From positions 1 to 54,282 of the forward strand of contig JAFDZY010000267.1 in NCBI GenBank assembly GCA_018266685.1: a stretch of 54,282 nt of DNA, read 5' to 3'. This DNA comes from Bacteroidota bacterium. Its GTDB lineage: Bacteria > Bacteroidota > Bacteroidia > Flavobacteriales_F > PHOS-HE28. The position numbers were made by a program, and so were the translations under genes. This document shows positions 33,326 through 40,728 of this stretch, one piece after another. A model generated the notes under the pieces. It worked only from the letters and a program-made list of their open reading frames with translations, had not been told where the DNA came from and ran no database searches. Numbering within the stretch: the stretch's first letter is position 1; each line of letters begins with the position of its first letter.

Positions 33326-33398
33326 GAAAAAGCGCCTGCCCATCTTTGGCAAGGAGATCGTTGTGGACGGTGGGCACCGGTGGAAGAGCAACACGTGA
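33326..33398 (+). pseudogene. Orphan copy of the moaE 3' end
   Basis: This 73-nt segment reads K-K-R-L-P-I-F-G-K-E-I-V-V-D-G-G-H-R-W then KSNT and a stop, in the same frame as the end of moaE (32504-32576). There are 63 identical positions of 73. Seven of ten differences are synonymous third-position changes; the others give Ala to Val and Ser to Thr. No start codon or upstream moaE sequence is attached. Confidence 0.85.
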
Positions 33399-33400
33399 AG

Positions 33401-33428
33401 GTTGAGTTGTTCGTTGATAGTTGTTAGG
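33401..33428. repeat. CAAC/GTTG dispersed repeat
   Basis: GTTGAGTTGTTCGTTGATAG and the adjoining TTGTTAGG are in reverse orientation relative to 2701-2730. This is the same repeat vocabulary as 37633-37656. Confidence 0.5.
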
Positions 33429-33447
33429 GCGTAGTTCGTAGGACCGC

Positions 33448-33517
33448 TCACCAATCACCACTCACCATTCACCACTCACCACTCACCAATCACCAATCAC
33501 CAATCACCAATCACCCT
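33448..33517. repeat. Heptamer array (TCACCAN)9 plus a degenerate unit
   Basis: Nine consecutive 7-bp units TCACCAA, TCACCAC or TCACCAT (33448-33510) are followed by TCACCCT. The array ends 11 bp before ATG 33529 of moaC-mogA, so it sits in the likely leader or promoter region. The 7-bp period and lack of spacers rule out CRISPR. Confidence 0.85.
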
Positions 33518-33528
33518 CAAGCAATTCC

Positions 33529-34446
33529 ATGATCGACATCACCCGCAAATCCACCACCCTCCGCGAAGCCATCGCCGAGGCCACGGTGCTCGTCAGCTCG
33601 GCGGCGACCATCGCCGCCGTGAAGGAACGCCGCGTGCCCAAGGGCGACGTGCTGGAAGCCGCGCGCATCGCGGGGCTGTTCGGCATCAAACGCACGGCCG
33701 ACATGATCCCCGACTGCCATCCGCTGCCGGTGGAGCACGCCGAGGTGAGCAGCGAAGTGCAGGAACTGGCCATCGTGATCACGGTGAAGGTGCGCACCAT
33801 CTACCGCACCGGCGTGGAGGTGGAGGCCATGCACGGCGCCAGCGTGGCCGCGCTCACCATTTACGATATGCTCAAGCCCATCGACAAGGGCATTACCATC
33901 GAACGCATCCGGCTGGTGGCGAAAAAGGGCGGTAAGAGCGACTGGAAAGATGCCTTCGAGCGGCCGTTGAAAGCCGCTGTGCTGGTGATCAGCGACAGCG
34001 TGGCTGCAGGAAAAAAGGAAGACAAGGCCGGGGCGGCCATCGCAGAACGCCTGGCGGCCATCGGCGTGGACACCGCCGCACAGGGCTTGGTGCCGGACGA
34101 GCCTGAGCAGATCGCCGCACAGGTGAAAGCATGGGCCACGCAGGACCTGGACCTCATCCTTACCACCGGCGGCACGGGCCTTTCCCCGCGCGACCGCACC
34201 CCCGAGGCCATCTCGCCAATTCTCGATCGCGAAGTGCCCGGCATCATGGAAGCCGCGCGCAGCTATGGCCAGGAACGCATCCCGCTGGCCATCATGAGCC
34301 GCGGCATCGCTGGCATGATCGGCCGTACCCTTGTGATCACACTGCCGGGCTCCACCCGTGGCGCCATGGAGACGATGGACGCGCTTTTCCCGTTCGTGTT
34401 GCATGTGGCGAAGGTGCAGGAGCATGCGTACAGGCACGGGCTGTGA
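33529..34446 (+). CDS. moaCB: Bifunctional MoaC / MogA-type Moco synthesis protein
   Basis: The 305-residue fusion has an N-terminal MoaC domain (residues 1-148): AARIAGLFGIKRTADMIPDCHPL, TVKVRTIYRTGVEVEAMHGASVAALTIYDM and DKGITIERIRLVAKKGGKS. The C-terminal MogA/MoaB domain (from about residue 150) contains AAVLVISDSVAAG, LILTTGGTGLSPRDRTPEAI and RGIAGMIGRTLVITLPGS. MoaC helps form cyclic pyranopterin monophosphate with MoaA; MogA adenylates molybdopterin. This fusion is known in Bacteroidota. Its stop overlaps the next ATG as TGATG. Confidence 0.95.
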   Translation: MIDITRKSTTLREAIAEATVLVSSAATIAAVKERRVPKGDVLEAARIAGLFGIKRTADMIPDCHPLPVEHAEVSSEVQELAIVITVKVRTIYRTGVEVEAMHGASVAALTIYDMLKPIDKGITIERIRLVAKKGGKSDWKDAFERPLKAAVLVISDSVAAGKKEDKAGAAIAERLAAIGVDTAAQGLVPDEPEQIAAQVKAWATQDLDLILTTGGTGLSPRDRTPEAISPILDREVPGIMEAARSYGQERIPLAIMSRGIAGMIGRTLVITLPGSTRGAMETMDALFPFVLHVAKVQEHAYRHGL

Positions 34447-34979
34447 TGGAAATTCTATTGATTCTGCTGCTTATTGTTGTCGGCATACCGCTTCTTCTGG
34501 TGTTCATCACTTGGTGGATGTGGAGATCGAAGCAACGCATCATTCGTCGACTGGCATTCGTTCCAATTGCACTGTTGATAGGGCTCGTACTTGAGGTTTA
34601 CTGGGCATTTTACCCAAGGGAAGAATTTTATCGCGCCGAATGGGTGGAGAATACGGGCTTCATCCTCCCCGACGATATTGATTTCATCGCGAAATCTGCG
34701 ACCTATCCGGATATCCATGGCGATTATTCGGCCAGTGCCGTGATGGAGGTTAAGGCGGCTGACCTGGCAAACATTGAAATGCGCTTGCAACAGAGCAGCA
34801 TTTTCGAGGTTGATACATCACAACAGCGCTTGGGTATAACCACCGATTTTACGGATCTTTTGAGGAGCGCAATTGAAATCCAACCGGATGTAGTCTATAG
34901 GAGCACGAGGGCAGAATGGTTTCATGTCGGCCTTATCAAAGCGCATAGCATCTTCGTTTTCGAACGGAGTAGTTCGTAG
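34446..34979 (+). CDS. Hypothetical membrane-anchored protein
   Basis: The 177-residue protein has two N-terminal membrane segments (LILLLIVVGIPLLLVFITWWMW and RLAFVPIALLIGLVLEVYW) separated by a short basic loop. A soluble C-terminal domain of about 120 residues follows (AEWVENTGFILPDDIDFIAK). I recognise no family. The DNA is visibly more AT-rich than the flanking Moco genes, with codons such as ATA, TTA and GAT, which suggests recent acquisition. Translation starts by TGATG overlap with moaC-mogA. It converges on the GDSL gene. Confidence 0.72.
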   Translation: MEILLILLLIVVGIPLLLVFITWWMWRSKQRIIRRLAFVPIALLIGLVLEVYWAFYPREEFYRAEWVENTGFILPDDIDFIAKSATYPDIHGDYSASAVMEVKAADLANIEMRLQQSSIFEVDTSQQRLGITTDFTDLLRSAIEIQPDVVYRSTRAEWFHVGLIKAHSIFVFERSSS

Positions 34980-35059
34980 CAACCTGCGTGGTAAAAAGTT
35001 GATGTCCCGAAGGATCGCGGGCTGTAATCAGCCAGCGTCCATCTGTGCCCCATTGGTCA

Positions 35060-36307
35060 CTACGGTATCACCACCAGACCGCTTCCAACTCGTCCGCCCG
35101 CTGTTTGAAAACGCCAGACCATGGCTGTGCCTGAAGGAAGCGGAACCTGCTCCTTTGCGGTTGCGCCGATCGGGTGTACGGAAACCCGGCGTCCTTGCAG
35201 GTCGAACAGAACCAAGTTGCCGGCGCTGCCGGCGTTGATCACCACCAGCCCTTGCGCATCACTGGTGACCGACACCAGGGGCTTGTCCAATTCACCGATC
35301 CCGGCGGCGGTCATGTTCACCGTGAACACGCTCGTGTCCGTGCGCCCGCAATCATCCGTGGCTACATAGGTGACGGTGTAGGTGCCGTTGGCGGCGTAAG
35401 TGTGCGTGAAGGAAGATTCCGTGGAGGTACTGCCATCCCCGAGGTTCCAGTAATGCGCCATGGCGTTCACGGAGTTTTCACTGAAGAACACGCTACCGTT
35501 GCCTTGGTCCTGGTGCTCGGGCAACGCCTCCGGGTCGTTCACGCCGATGTTCCAGGTTTCCAAACTGTCCATGACCACCGATGAGGCCACTTGCTGCAAC
35601 GTGAGGGCTGTGGCGGCATCCAACGATGACGTGAAGGAAGCGCCGACTGTGGAAGTGCGGAAGAACGTGCTGTACATGGTGCAGGCCACCAAGTAGGTGC
35701 CCGCCACGGTGGGGTGGCTGCCGTCGCTGCTGTACAGGTTGATGGCGGGGAATTCGGTGCGTACCCGTTTCCACGCCATGCCCGCCGGGGCGCAAGCCGC
35801 GCTGTTGTCCTCGGCCATTTGCAGGTAGCTCTGGCGCAACTGCTGTTGCATGCCTTCGTAGGTACACACCGGCGGCCAGCTTGCACAGTTCTGCGCATCG
35901 CCGTTCTCGCGGCCCCAGGTCATGTAGAACACCGGCTCCGCACAGGGCGAATGCGCACGGATGGTATCCACCAAGGCCTGCGCATAAGGCAGGCATTCAC
36001 TGGCCACTTGGCTCGGCGGGAACGAGGGCAGCTGGCTTTGTTCCTGCAACACCACGAAGTCCCATGCGCCCTGGTCGATCAAGTTCTGCGTGGTGGCATT
36101 GGTGGTGTGCTGCTGAAAGGTGTAGCCGCCGGGCGTGGAGCTGGCCACGGTGAGCGTTTCCCCCATGGACAGCGCAAGTTGCCGGGTCATTTCAGGCAGG
36201 TCGTTCACACCGGTGTAGCTGTTGCCGATGAAAAGCACGCGCGTGGATTGCGCGTTGGCGAGGGAACAGCTCCCGATCGTGGCGAGAAAGATGAAGATCA
36301 GTTTCAT
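35060..36307 (-). CDS. T9SS-secreted SGNH/GDSL hydrolase with PKD domain
   Basis: The 415-residue protein has a signal peptide (LIFIFLATIGSCSLANAQ). The SGNH domain starts RVLFIGNSYTGVNDLP, with the catalytic Ser in FIGNSYT and the Asp/His dyad in SSDGSHPTVAGTYL (about residue 215). A PKD-type domain follows (WNLGDGSTSTESSFTHTY), then a C-terminal beta-sandwich typical of T9SS sorting domains, although the NPAS-like motif is weak. It is probably an exported esterase or deacetylase. ATG 36307 lies six bases after a TTAGTTTG-like -7 element on the minus strand. Confidence 0.82.
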   Translation of the reverse strand: MKLIFIFLATIGSCSLANAQSTRVLFIGNSYTGVNDLPEMTRQLALSMGETLTVASSTPGGYTFQQHTTNATTQNLIDQGAWDFVVLQEQSQLPSFPPSQVASECLPYAQALVDTIRAHSPCAEPVFYMTWGRENGDAQNCASWPPVCTYEGMQQQLRQSYLQMAEDNSAACAPAGMAWKRVRTEFPAINLYSSDGSHPTVAGTYLVACTMYSTFFRTSTVGASFTSSLDAATALTLQQVASSVVMDSLETWNIGVNDPEALPEHQDQGNGSVFFSENSVNAMAHYWNLGDGSTSTESSFTHTYAANGTYTVTYVATDDCGRTDTSVFTVNMTAAGIGELDKPLVSVTSDAQGLVVINAGSAGNLVLFDLQGRRVSVHPIGATAKEQVPLPSGTAMVWRFQTAGGRVGSGLVVIP

Positions 36308-36490
36308 GGAGTTGCAAACTAAGGTGGTCGATCAAGTACAAGCGGAGTCGGCGCCTGTCCATACTTGTGTTCGTGCCACTCGACGGGCGGATCATGCGCG
36401 GCGTTGCCTGCCATATTATCCGGCGCCCGGCTGGGTTCCATCAGGCTCACACGCTGTAAACCCTGCGGTACAGGTATCTCGCCCGGTCCA

Positions 36491-36514
36491 CTTCGCGCCT
36501 TCGCGTCTTCGCGT
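36491..36514. repeat. Octamer array CTTCGCGY x3
   Basis: The units CTTCGCGC, CTTCGCGT and CTTCGCGT are followed by GAG; two degenerate units (CTTCGCGT, CTTTGCGA) follow at 36560-36576. A second three-unit array lies at 39115-39138. This array lies 82 bp before ATG 36597. The rest of the 289-bp gap 36308-36596 shows no gene. Confidence 0.7.
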
Positions 36515-36596
36515 GAGCCTCCAAGCTCCTTGCGCGCCCTTGCAGGAAGCCTCGCCATTCTTCGCGTTCTTTGCGAAAGCTATTCAACGCACAACC

Positions 36597-37619
36597 ATGG
36601 TGAACGGAAAGGAAGGCTTGGTGGAAGAGTTTGTGCTCCATCGCATCGGCACGGACGCGGAGACCAGCGTGTTCAGCGATTTCAGCGCGGTGATCAAGGG
36701 CGAAGAGGAGCAGCAGTTCCTGCGCAAGCTCTTCCTGCGGCCCTTCGCCAACATGGCCTTCACCTCGGAGTTCACCTCGGAAGGCAAGAAGACCCCCAAC
36801 ATCCTCCAAGAACACTGTGCAGCCATCCACAAGGGCGACGGCGTGGTGGAACGTTCCGAAGCCATCGCCAAGCACTTGCTTGCCGTGGCCGAAGGGCATG
36901 ACATGCCGCCGGGCGAACTCGTCGTGGTGCGCTTCAGCGACGTGGAGATGGGCGGTGCCGCGCACGATGCCGTGGGCATCTTCAAGTTCGATGACAAGGA
37001 AGTTTTTCTCGAAAGCCGCGTGGAAAAGCAGAATGTGCTGCTGCGCATGAAGCGTGGCTTAGGCAACAACAAGCCGAAGAAGGCCTGCTTGGTGCTCTTC
37101 ACCGCCAAGGGCCACACGCTCTTCCTCATCGACGACCAAGGCAGCACCGATTATTGGCAGCAGGACTTCATCCATGCCCGGCCCAAGAAAGACCACGTGA
37201 ACAGCACCAACGACGTGATGCACCTGGCCAAGAGCTTCATCACCGAGCAACTGCCGCAGGATTTCGTGGTGGAGAAGGCGGACCAGATCGACCTGCTGAA
37301 CCGGTCGGTGGAGTACTTCAAGAGCCATGAGGCCTTCGACAAGAAGGAGTTCGCCAATGAGGTGTTCCAGCAGGAAAACACCATCCGTTCCTTCAACCAG
37401 TACAGCGACCGTTTCCAAGAAGAGAAGGACGTGCAGTTACAGGACAACTTCGAGATCTCCGCCCAGGCGGTGAAGCGCCAATCACGCGTGTTCAAGAGCG
37501 TGCTCAAGCTGGACAAGAACTTCCACATCTACATCCACGGCGACCGCAACAAGATTGAACAGGGCGTGGATGAGAAGGGCCGGAAGTACTATAAGATCTA
37601 CTACGAACAGGAGGCGTAG
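36597..37619 (+). CDS. Nucleoid-associated protein (NdpA/YejK family)
   Basis: The 340-residue protein resembles the 37-kDa nucleoid-associated protein family: EEFVLHRIGTDAE at the N-terminus, a central VRFSDVEMGGAAHDAVGIFKF, and a C-terminal HIYIHGDRNKIEQGVDEKG. YejK binds DNA, but its exact role is unclear. ATG 36597 gives the expected start. Longer in-frame starts run through a GC-rich repeat spacer and are not credible. It has no operon partner. Confidence 0.85.
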   Translation: MVNGKEGLVEEFVLHRIGTDAETSVFSDFSAVIKGEEEQQFLRKLFLRPFANMAFTSEFTSEGKKTPNILQEHCAAIHKGDGVVERSEAIAKHLLAVAEGHDMPPGELVVVRFSDVEMGGAAHDAVGIFKFDDKEVFLESRVEKQNVLLRMKRGLGNNKPKKACLVLFTAKGHTLFLIDDQGSTDYWQQDFIHARPKKDHVNSTNDVMHLAKSFITEQLPQDFVVEKADQIDLLNRSVEYFKSHEAFDKKEFANEVFQQENTIRSFNQYSDRFQEEKDVQLQDNFEISAQAVKRQSRVFKSVLKLDKNFHIYIHGDRNKIEQGVDEKGRKYYKIYYEQEA

Positions 37620-37632
37620 TTCGGTAGCGCGC

Positions 37633-37656
37633 AGTTGTCAGTTGTTCGTTGTTAGG
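37633..37656. repeat. CAAC/GTTG dispersed repeat
   Basis: CAGTTGTCAGTTGTTCGTTG and the following TTAGG form another copy of the family seen at 2682 and 33401. It lies in the spacer between convergent genes. Confidence 0.5.
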
Positions 37657-37697
37657 ACGGCGAACACGGCTGTATCGCCGGGCTCATGACCGACCTC

Positions 37698-37727
37698 CAT
37701 CCGTGTTCATCCGAGTGTATCCGTGGT
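37698..37727. repeat. Decamer array CATCCGTGTT x3
   Basis: The three 10-bp units CATCCGTGTT, CATCCGAGTG and TATCCGTGGT are followed by TAA. Similar ATCCGTG-type decamers are familiar from intergenic DNA of many environmental bacteria. Confidence 0.65.
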
Positions 37728-37779
37728 TAACAAACTGTGGAGGAGTGCCGAGTGGCGCGAGGCACTGATGCAATGGCCC

Positions 37780-37974
37780 TCACCGAACGGGGTCATGCTT
37801 CTTCCGGATCACGAAGTTGCCCTTGTCTTCCGTCTTGTGCCGTGCCGGGAACCCCGGCCTGTCGAAGCTGCGCAGGAACCACATGAAGCGCTCGTGCGGC
37901 GTGAGCGCCAGGAACTCGCGTTCCCGCCGTGCATTGGCCTCTTCCTTGGTCTCGAACCGGATGCGCTTGTCCAT
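37780..37974 (-). CDS. Small conserved hypothetical protein
   Basis: This 64-residue hydrophilic protein starts MDKRIRFETKEEANARRERE and then reads LTPHERFMWFLRSFDRPG. The two-part pattern, a short beta-strand then a charged helix with a LTPxER motif, recurs in small Bacteroidota proteins, some next to nucleotidyltransferase or toxin genes. ATG 37974 is preceded 13 nt upstream by TAAATTTG (minus strand, 37995-37988), a good -7 box. It is downstream of moaA on the same strand. No function is assigned. Confidence 0.62.
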   Translation of the reverse strand: MDKRIRFETKEEANARREREFLALTPHERFMWFLRSFDRPGFPARHKTEDKGNFVIRKKHDPVR

Positions 37975-38042
37975 TGCCTGACACCCACAAATTTAACTGA
38001 ACAGCTCCTGTTTAGCTTGCGCGCTGAGCTGAGACGCGATCT

Positions 38043-39032
38043 TCACCCCCCAATGCTCACCATTGGCCTAGTGCTCAGGCCGTGCAGCACCTCCTGTTGC
38101 GTGTCCGGTTGGAAGGGCGGGAGCCCGCCGAGCATCTTGTGCTTGGCCCGTACGTTGCCCGTGATCAACTCGGAGAGGTCCTCGCCCTGCCGCAAAGCCG
38201 TGAGCAGGTCCGTTTCCTCGCGGGCGAAAAGGCAGTTGCGCATCTTGCCTTCGGCCGTTAGGCGCAGCCGGTCGCAGCTTCCGCAGAAAGGTTCCGTCAC
38301 GGTGCTGATCACCGCGAAGGTGCCCTTCCAGCCTTTCACGCGGTAGGCTTTCGCCGTGCTGTGCGGGTCGTCGTCCAGTTTTTCAATGGCATGCACACTG
38401 CCGATGCGCCCGAGCATTTCCGCGTAGGAGTACACACGCTCGCGGCCCCAATGGTTGCCCGCGAAGGGCATGAACTCGATGAAGCGGACATGCACGTTGC
38501 GTTCGCGCGTGAATTCCACGAAGCGCAGCAGCTCATCGTCGTTGATGCCGCGCATCACCACCATGTTCACCTTCACGTGCAGACCGCGGTCAATGGCTTG
38601 TTGGATGTTGGCGAGGACTTGTGCGTGCCCATCGCGCCGGGACAGCTGTTTGAAGCGCTCCGCATCGAACGTGTCCAGGCTGATGTTGAGGTGCTTCAGG
38701 CCTGCGTCCACCAGCCTGTCCAGGAAGAGGTGCAACCGCGTGCCGTTGGTGGATAGCCCCAGTTTCACCGGCAACGCGGCGAGGTCCTGTACGATGTCCA
38801 CCACGTCCGGCCTTACCAAGGGCTCGCCTCCTGTGAGGCGGATCTTGGTGATACCGTAAAGCTCTGTGAACAGCGTGGCCAGCGCGCGGATCTCCTCCCG
38901 CGTCATCAGCTTTTCCCTGGGCAGGAAGTGCTGCTCCTCCGGCATGCAGTACGTGCAGCGCAGGTCGCATTTGTCCACGATGCTAATGCGCAGGCTGCGG
39001 TGGGTGCGCCGATGCAGGTCCGTGAGTTCCAC
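38043..39032 (-). CDS. moaA: GTP 3',8-cyclase
   Basis: The 329-residue radical SAM enzyme performs the first Moco step, cyclising GTP. The N-terminal cluster motif CDLRCTYCMPE (CxxxCxxC, about residues 21-28) binds the SAM [4Fe-4S]. The C-terminal motif CGSCDRLRLTAEGKMRNC binds the second cluster (CxxC plus a distal Cys). TGGEPLVRPDV is the SAM GGEP motif. The usual C-terminal Gly-Gly is present (MVSIGG). I use GTG 39032, because TACCTTTG (39044-39037) ends four bases upstream. The in-frame ATG at 39053 lies before that box. Confidence 0.95.
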   Translation of the reverse strand: MELTDLHRRTHRSLRISIVDKCDLRCTYCMPEEQHFLPREKLMTREEIRALATLFTELYGITKIRLTGGEPLVRPDVVDIVQDLAALPVKLGLSTNGTRLHLFLDRLVDAGLKHLNISLDTFDAERFKQLSRRDGHAQVLANIQQAIDRGLHVKVNMVVMRGINDDELLRFVEFTRERNVHVRFIEFMPFAGNHWGRERVYSYAEMLGRIGSVHAIEKLDDDPHSTAKAYRVKGWKGTFAVISTVTEPFCGSCDRLRLTAEGKMRNCLFAREETDLLTALRQGEDLSELITGNVRAKHKMLGGLPPFQPDTQQEVLHGLSTRPMVSIGG

Positions 39033-39036
39033 CAGG

Positions 39037-39044
39037 CAAAGGTA
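39037..39044 (-). promoter_or_regulatory. -7 box TACCTTTG of moaA, start-proximal
   Basis: On the minus strand TACCTTTG ends four bases before GTG 39032, predicting a leaderless GTG-initiated moaA mRNA. Confidence 0.65.
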
Positions 39045-39114
39045 CCCAAGCACAGGTCTCTAAGGGGCACAACTGAGCGGGCCTGTTTGCCGCTGCACCA
39101 CAAATCCCGGTTCT

Positions 39115-39138
39115 CTTCGCGCCTCCGCGCCTTCGCGT
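39115..39138. repeat. Octamer array CTTCGCGY x3, second copy
   Basis: The units CTTCGCGC, CTCCGCGC and CTTCGCGT are followed by GAG, as at 36491. The array lies 27 bp before the tag start. Confidence 0.7.
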
Positions 39139-39165
39139 GAGGATCCAGTGCCGAACTTCGCCCGC

Positions 39166-39738
39166 ATGAAGCCCGACGGAAAGCCCCGTTGCCCCTGGTG
39201 CCTGAAGGACGACATCTACATGCGCTACCACGACGAAGTTTGGGGCGTACCGGAGCACGACGACCGCAGGCTCTTCGCCAAGCTGGTGCTCGATGGCGCG
39301 CAGGCAGGCCTGAGCTGGTATACCATCCTTATTCGCAGCGAGGGTTACCGCAAGGCCTACGACGATTGGAACGTGGAGAAGATCGCGCGCTATGGCGGGA
39401 AGGACGTCGAGCGTTTGATGAACGACGCGGGCATCATCCGCAACCGGGCCAAGATCAACGCTTCCATCGGCAACGCGAAGGCATATCTGAAGATCATGGA
39501 GGATGGCCCGGGCTCCTTTGATCGCTTTCTCTGGAAGCACGTGGGCCACACCACTCGGGTGAACCGGTGGAAGGAAACTGCTCAAGTGCCCGCAACCTCA
39601 CCGGAAAGCGATGCCTTGAGCAAAGACCTGAAAACGCACGGCTTCAAGTTCGTGGGCAGCACCATCGTATATGCCTTCATGCAAGCCTGCGGCATGGTGG
39701 ATGACCACTTGGTGACATGCTGGCGGCGCACCGCGTAA
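39166..39738 (+). CDS. tag: DNA-3-methyladenine glycosylase I
   Basis: The 190-residue base-excision enzyme removes 3-methyladenine from alkylated DNA. It has the N-terminal zinc Cys block PRCPWC, YHDEVWGVPEHDDRRLF, the substrate motif LDGAQAGLSWYTIL, and the C-terminal zinc His/Cys region (KTHGFKFVGSTIVYAFMQACGMVDDHL). ATG 39166 is preferred over GTG 39148. AACTTCG five bases upstream resembles a -7 box, and the family begins near the first Cys. It is 10 nt upstream of fdhD. Confidence 0.93.
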   Translation: MKPDGKPRCPWCLKDDIYMRYHDEVWGVPEHDDRRLFAKLVLDGAQAGLSWYTILIRSEGYRKAYDDWNVEKIARYGGKDVERLMNDAGIIRNRAKINASIGNAKAYLKIMEDGPGSFDRFLWKHVGHTTRVNRWKETAQVPATSPESDALSKDLKTHGFKFVGSTIVYAFMQACGMVDDHLVTCWRRTA

Positions 39739-39748
39739 ATTCCCGGCG

Positions 39749-40642
39749 ATGATCGCCCCGATATCCAAGATCTCCATCGTCCGCGTGGATGGTGGTGCGG
39801 CCACCACAGATGAGGCCATCGTGGTGGCGGAGGAACCGCTGGAGATCCGCCTGGGCTATGGCCCGCTGGATGATCGGCGTGAAATGCGGCTGAGCGTTAC
39901 CATGCGCACGCCGGGCCAAGATGCCGAGTTGGCCACGGGTTTCCTTTTCACCGAAGGGATCATTACCGGGATGGACCAACTGCTGCGCATAGACCATTGC
40001 GAAAACGTGAAGGAGGAGGAGCGGGGCAATGTGGTCCGTGCCGAGTTGCATCCGTCGGTGGAAATGGACTTGGAGAAGCTCAAGCGGAACTTCTACACCT
40101 CGAGCAGTTGCGGGGTGTGCGGCAAGAGCAGCATCGAGGCCGTGCATGTGCAATGCAGGCGCGGGTTGGTGCCCTTTGGCCCGGTGGATCCGGAGGTGAT
40201 CGCGGGCTTGCCCGACCGCATGCGCGAGGCGCAGACGCTTTTCAAGCACACCGGCGGCATCCATGCGGCCGCCTTGTTCAACCACGCGGGCAAGATGCTG
40301 TTGATGTGCGAGGATGTGGGCCGCCACAACGCCGTGGACAAGGTGATCGGGGCGCTGCTCTCCACGATCCGCACGAACCCGGATGGCTCGCCCGGTCAAC
40401 TGCCAACCAACAACTGCCAACTCTTGGTCAGCGGCCGCGCCGGCTTCGAACTCGTCCAAAAGTGCGTGGTGGCCGGCATCCCGCTGATGGCCGCGGTGGG
40501 GGCGCCCAGCTCACTTGCCGTGCAGTTGGCCAAGGAAAGCGGCCTCACGCTCATCGGCTTTCTGCGGGGTGAGCGGTTCAATATCTATTCCGGTGGGATG
40601 GCAGCGACGGAAGCGACGGCCGTCCCTCCAAACGGGCGCTAA
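39749..40642 (+). CDS. fdhD: Formate dehydrogenase accessory sulfurtransferase
   Basis: FdhD passes sulfur from a cysteine desulfurase to bis-MGD before it is inserted in formate dehydrogenase. The 297-residue protein has EEPLEIRL, ELATGFLFTEGII, the persulfide-carrying loop SSCGVCGKSS (about residue 127), the GGIHAAALF block, CEDVGRHNAVDKVIG and SGRAGFELVQK. Between DKVIG and SGR there are about ten more residues than I expect for the family. This stretch (SPGQLPTNNCQLLV) is encoded by a CAACTGCCAAC direct repeat. The gene starts 10 nt after tag. Confidence 0.93.
   Translation: MIAPISKISIVRVDGGAATTDEAIVVAEEPLEIRLGYGPLDDRREMRLSVTMRTPGQDAELATGFLFTEGIITGMDQLLRIDHCENVKEEERGNVVRAELHPSVEMDLEKLKRNFYTSSSCGVCGKSSIEAVHVQCRRGLVPFGPVDPEVIAGLPDRMREAQTLFKHTGGIHAAALFNHAGKMLLMCEDVGRHNAVDKVIGALLSTIRTNPDGSPGQLPTNNCQLLVSGRAGFELVQKCVVAGIPLMAAVGAPSSLAVQLAKESGLTLIGFLRGERFNIYSGGMAATEATAVPPNGR
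40397..40421 (+). repeat. CAACTGCCAAC direct repeat inside fdhD
   Basis: Two copies of CAACTGCCAAC (40397-40407, 40411-40421) are separated by CAA, in frame within fdhD. The block CCAACCAACAACTGCCAAC matches intergenic 2703-2721 at 17 of 19 positions. Confidence 0.65.
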
Positions 40643-40728
40643 GCGTCCATGGCCTGACGATCGTCAGGCAAGGCCCCGGAGCACACTGGTAACTTGCGGT
40701 CCCCTAAGTGGGAAGCAGAGGCAGGGCC

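Noticed and set aside
33448..33517. Possible CRISPR array
   Set aside because: Units are 7 bp, contiguous and without spacers. No cas genes are nearby.
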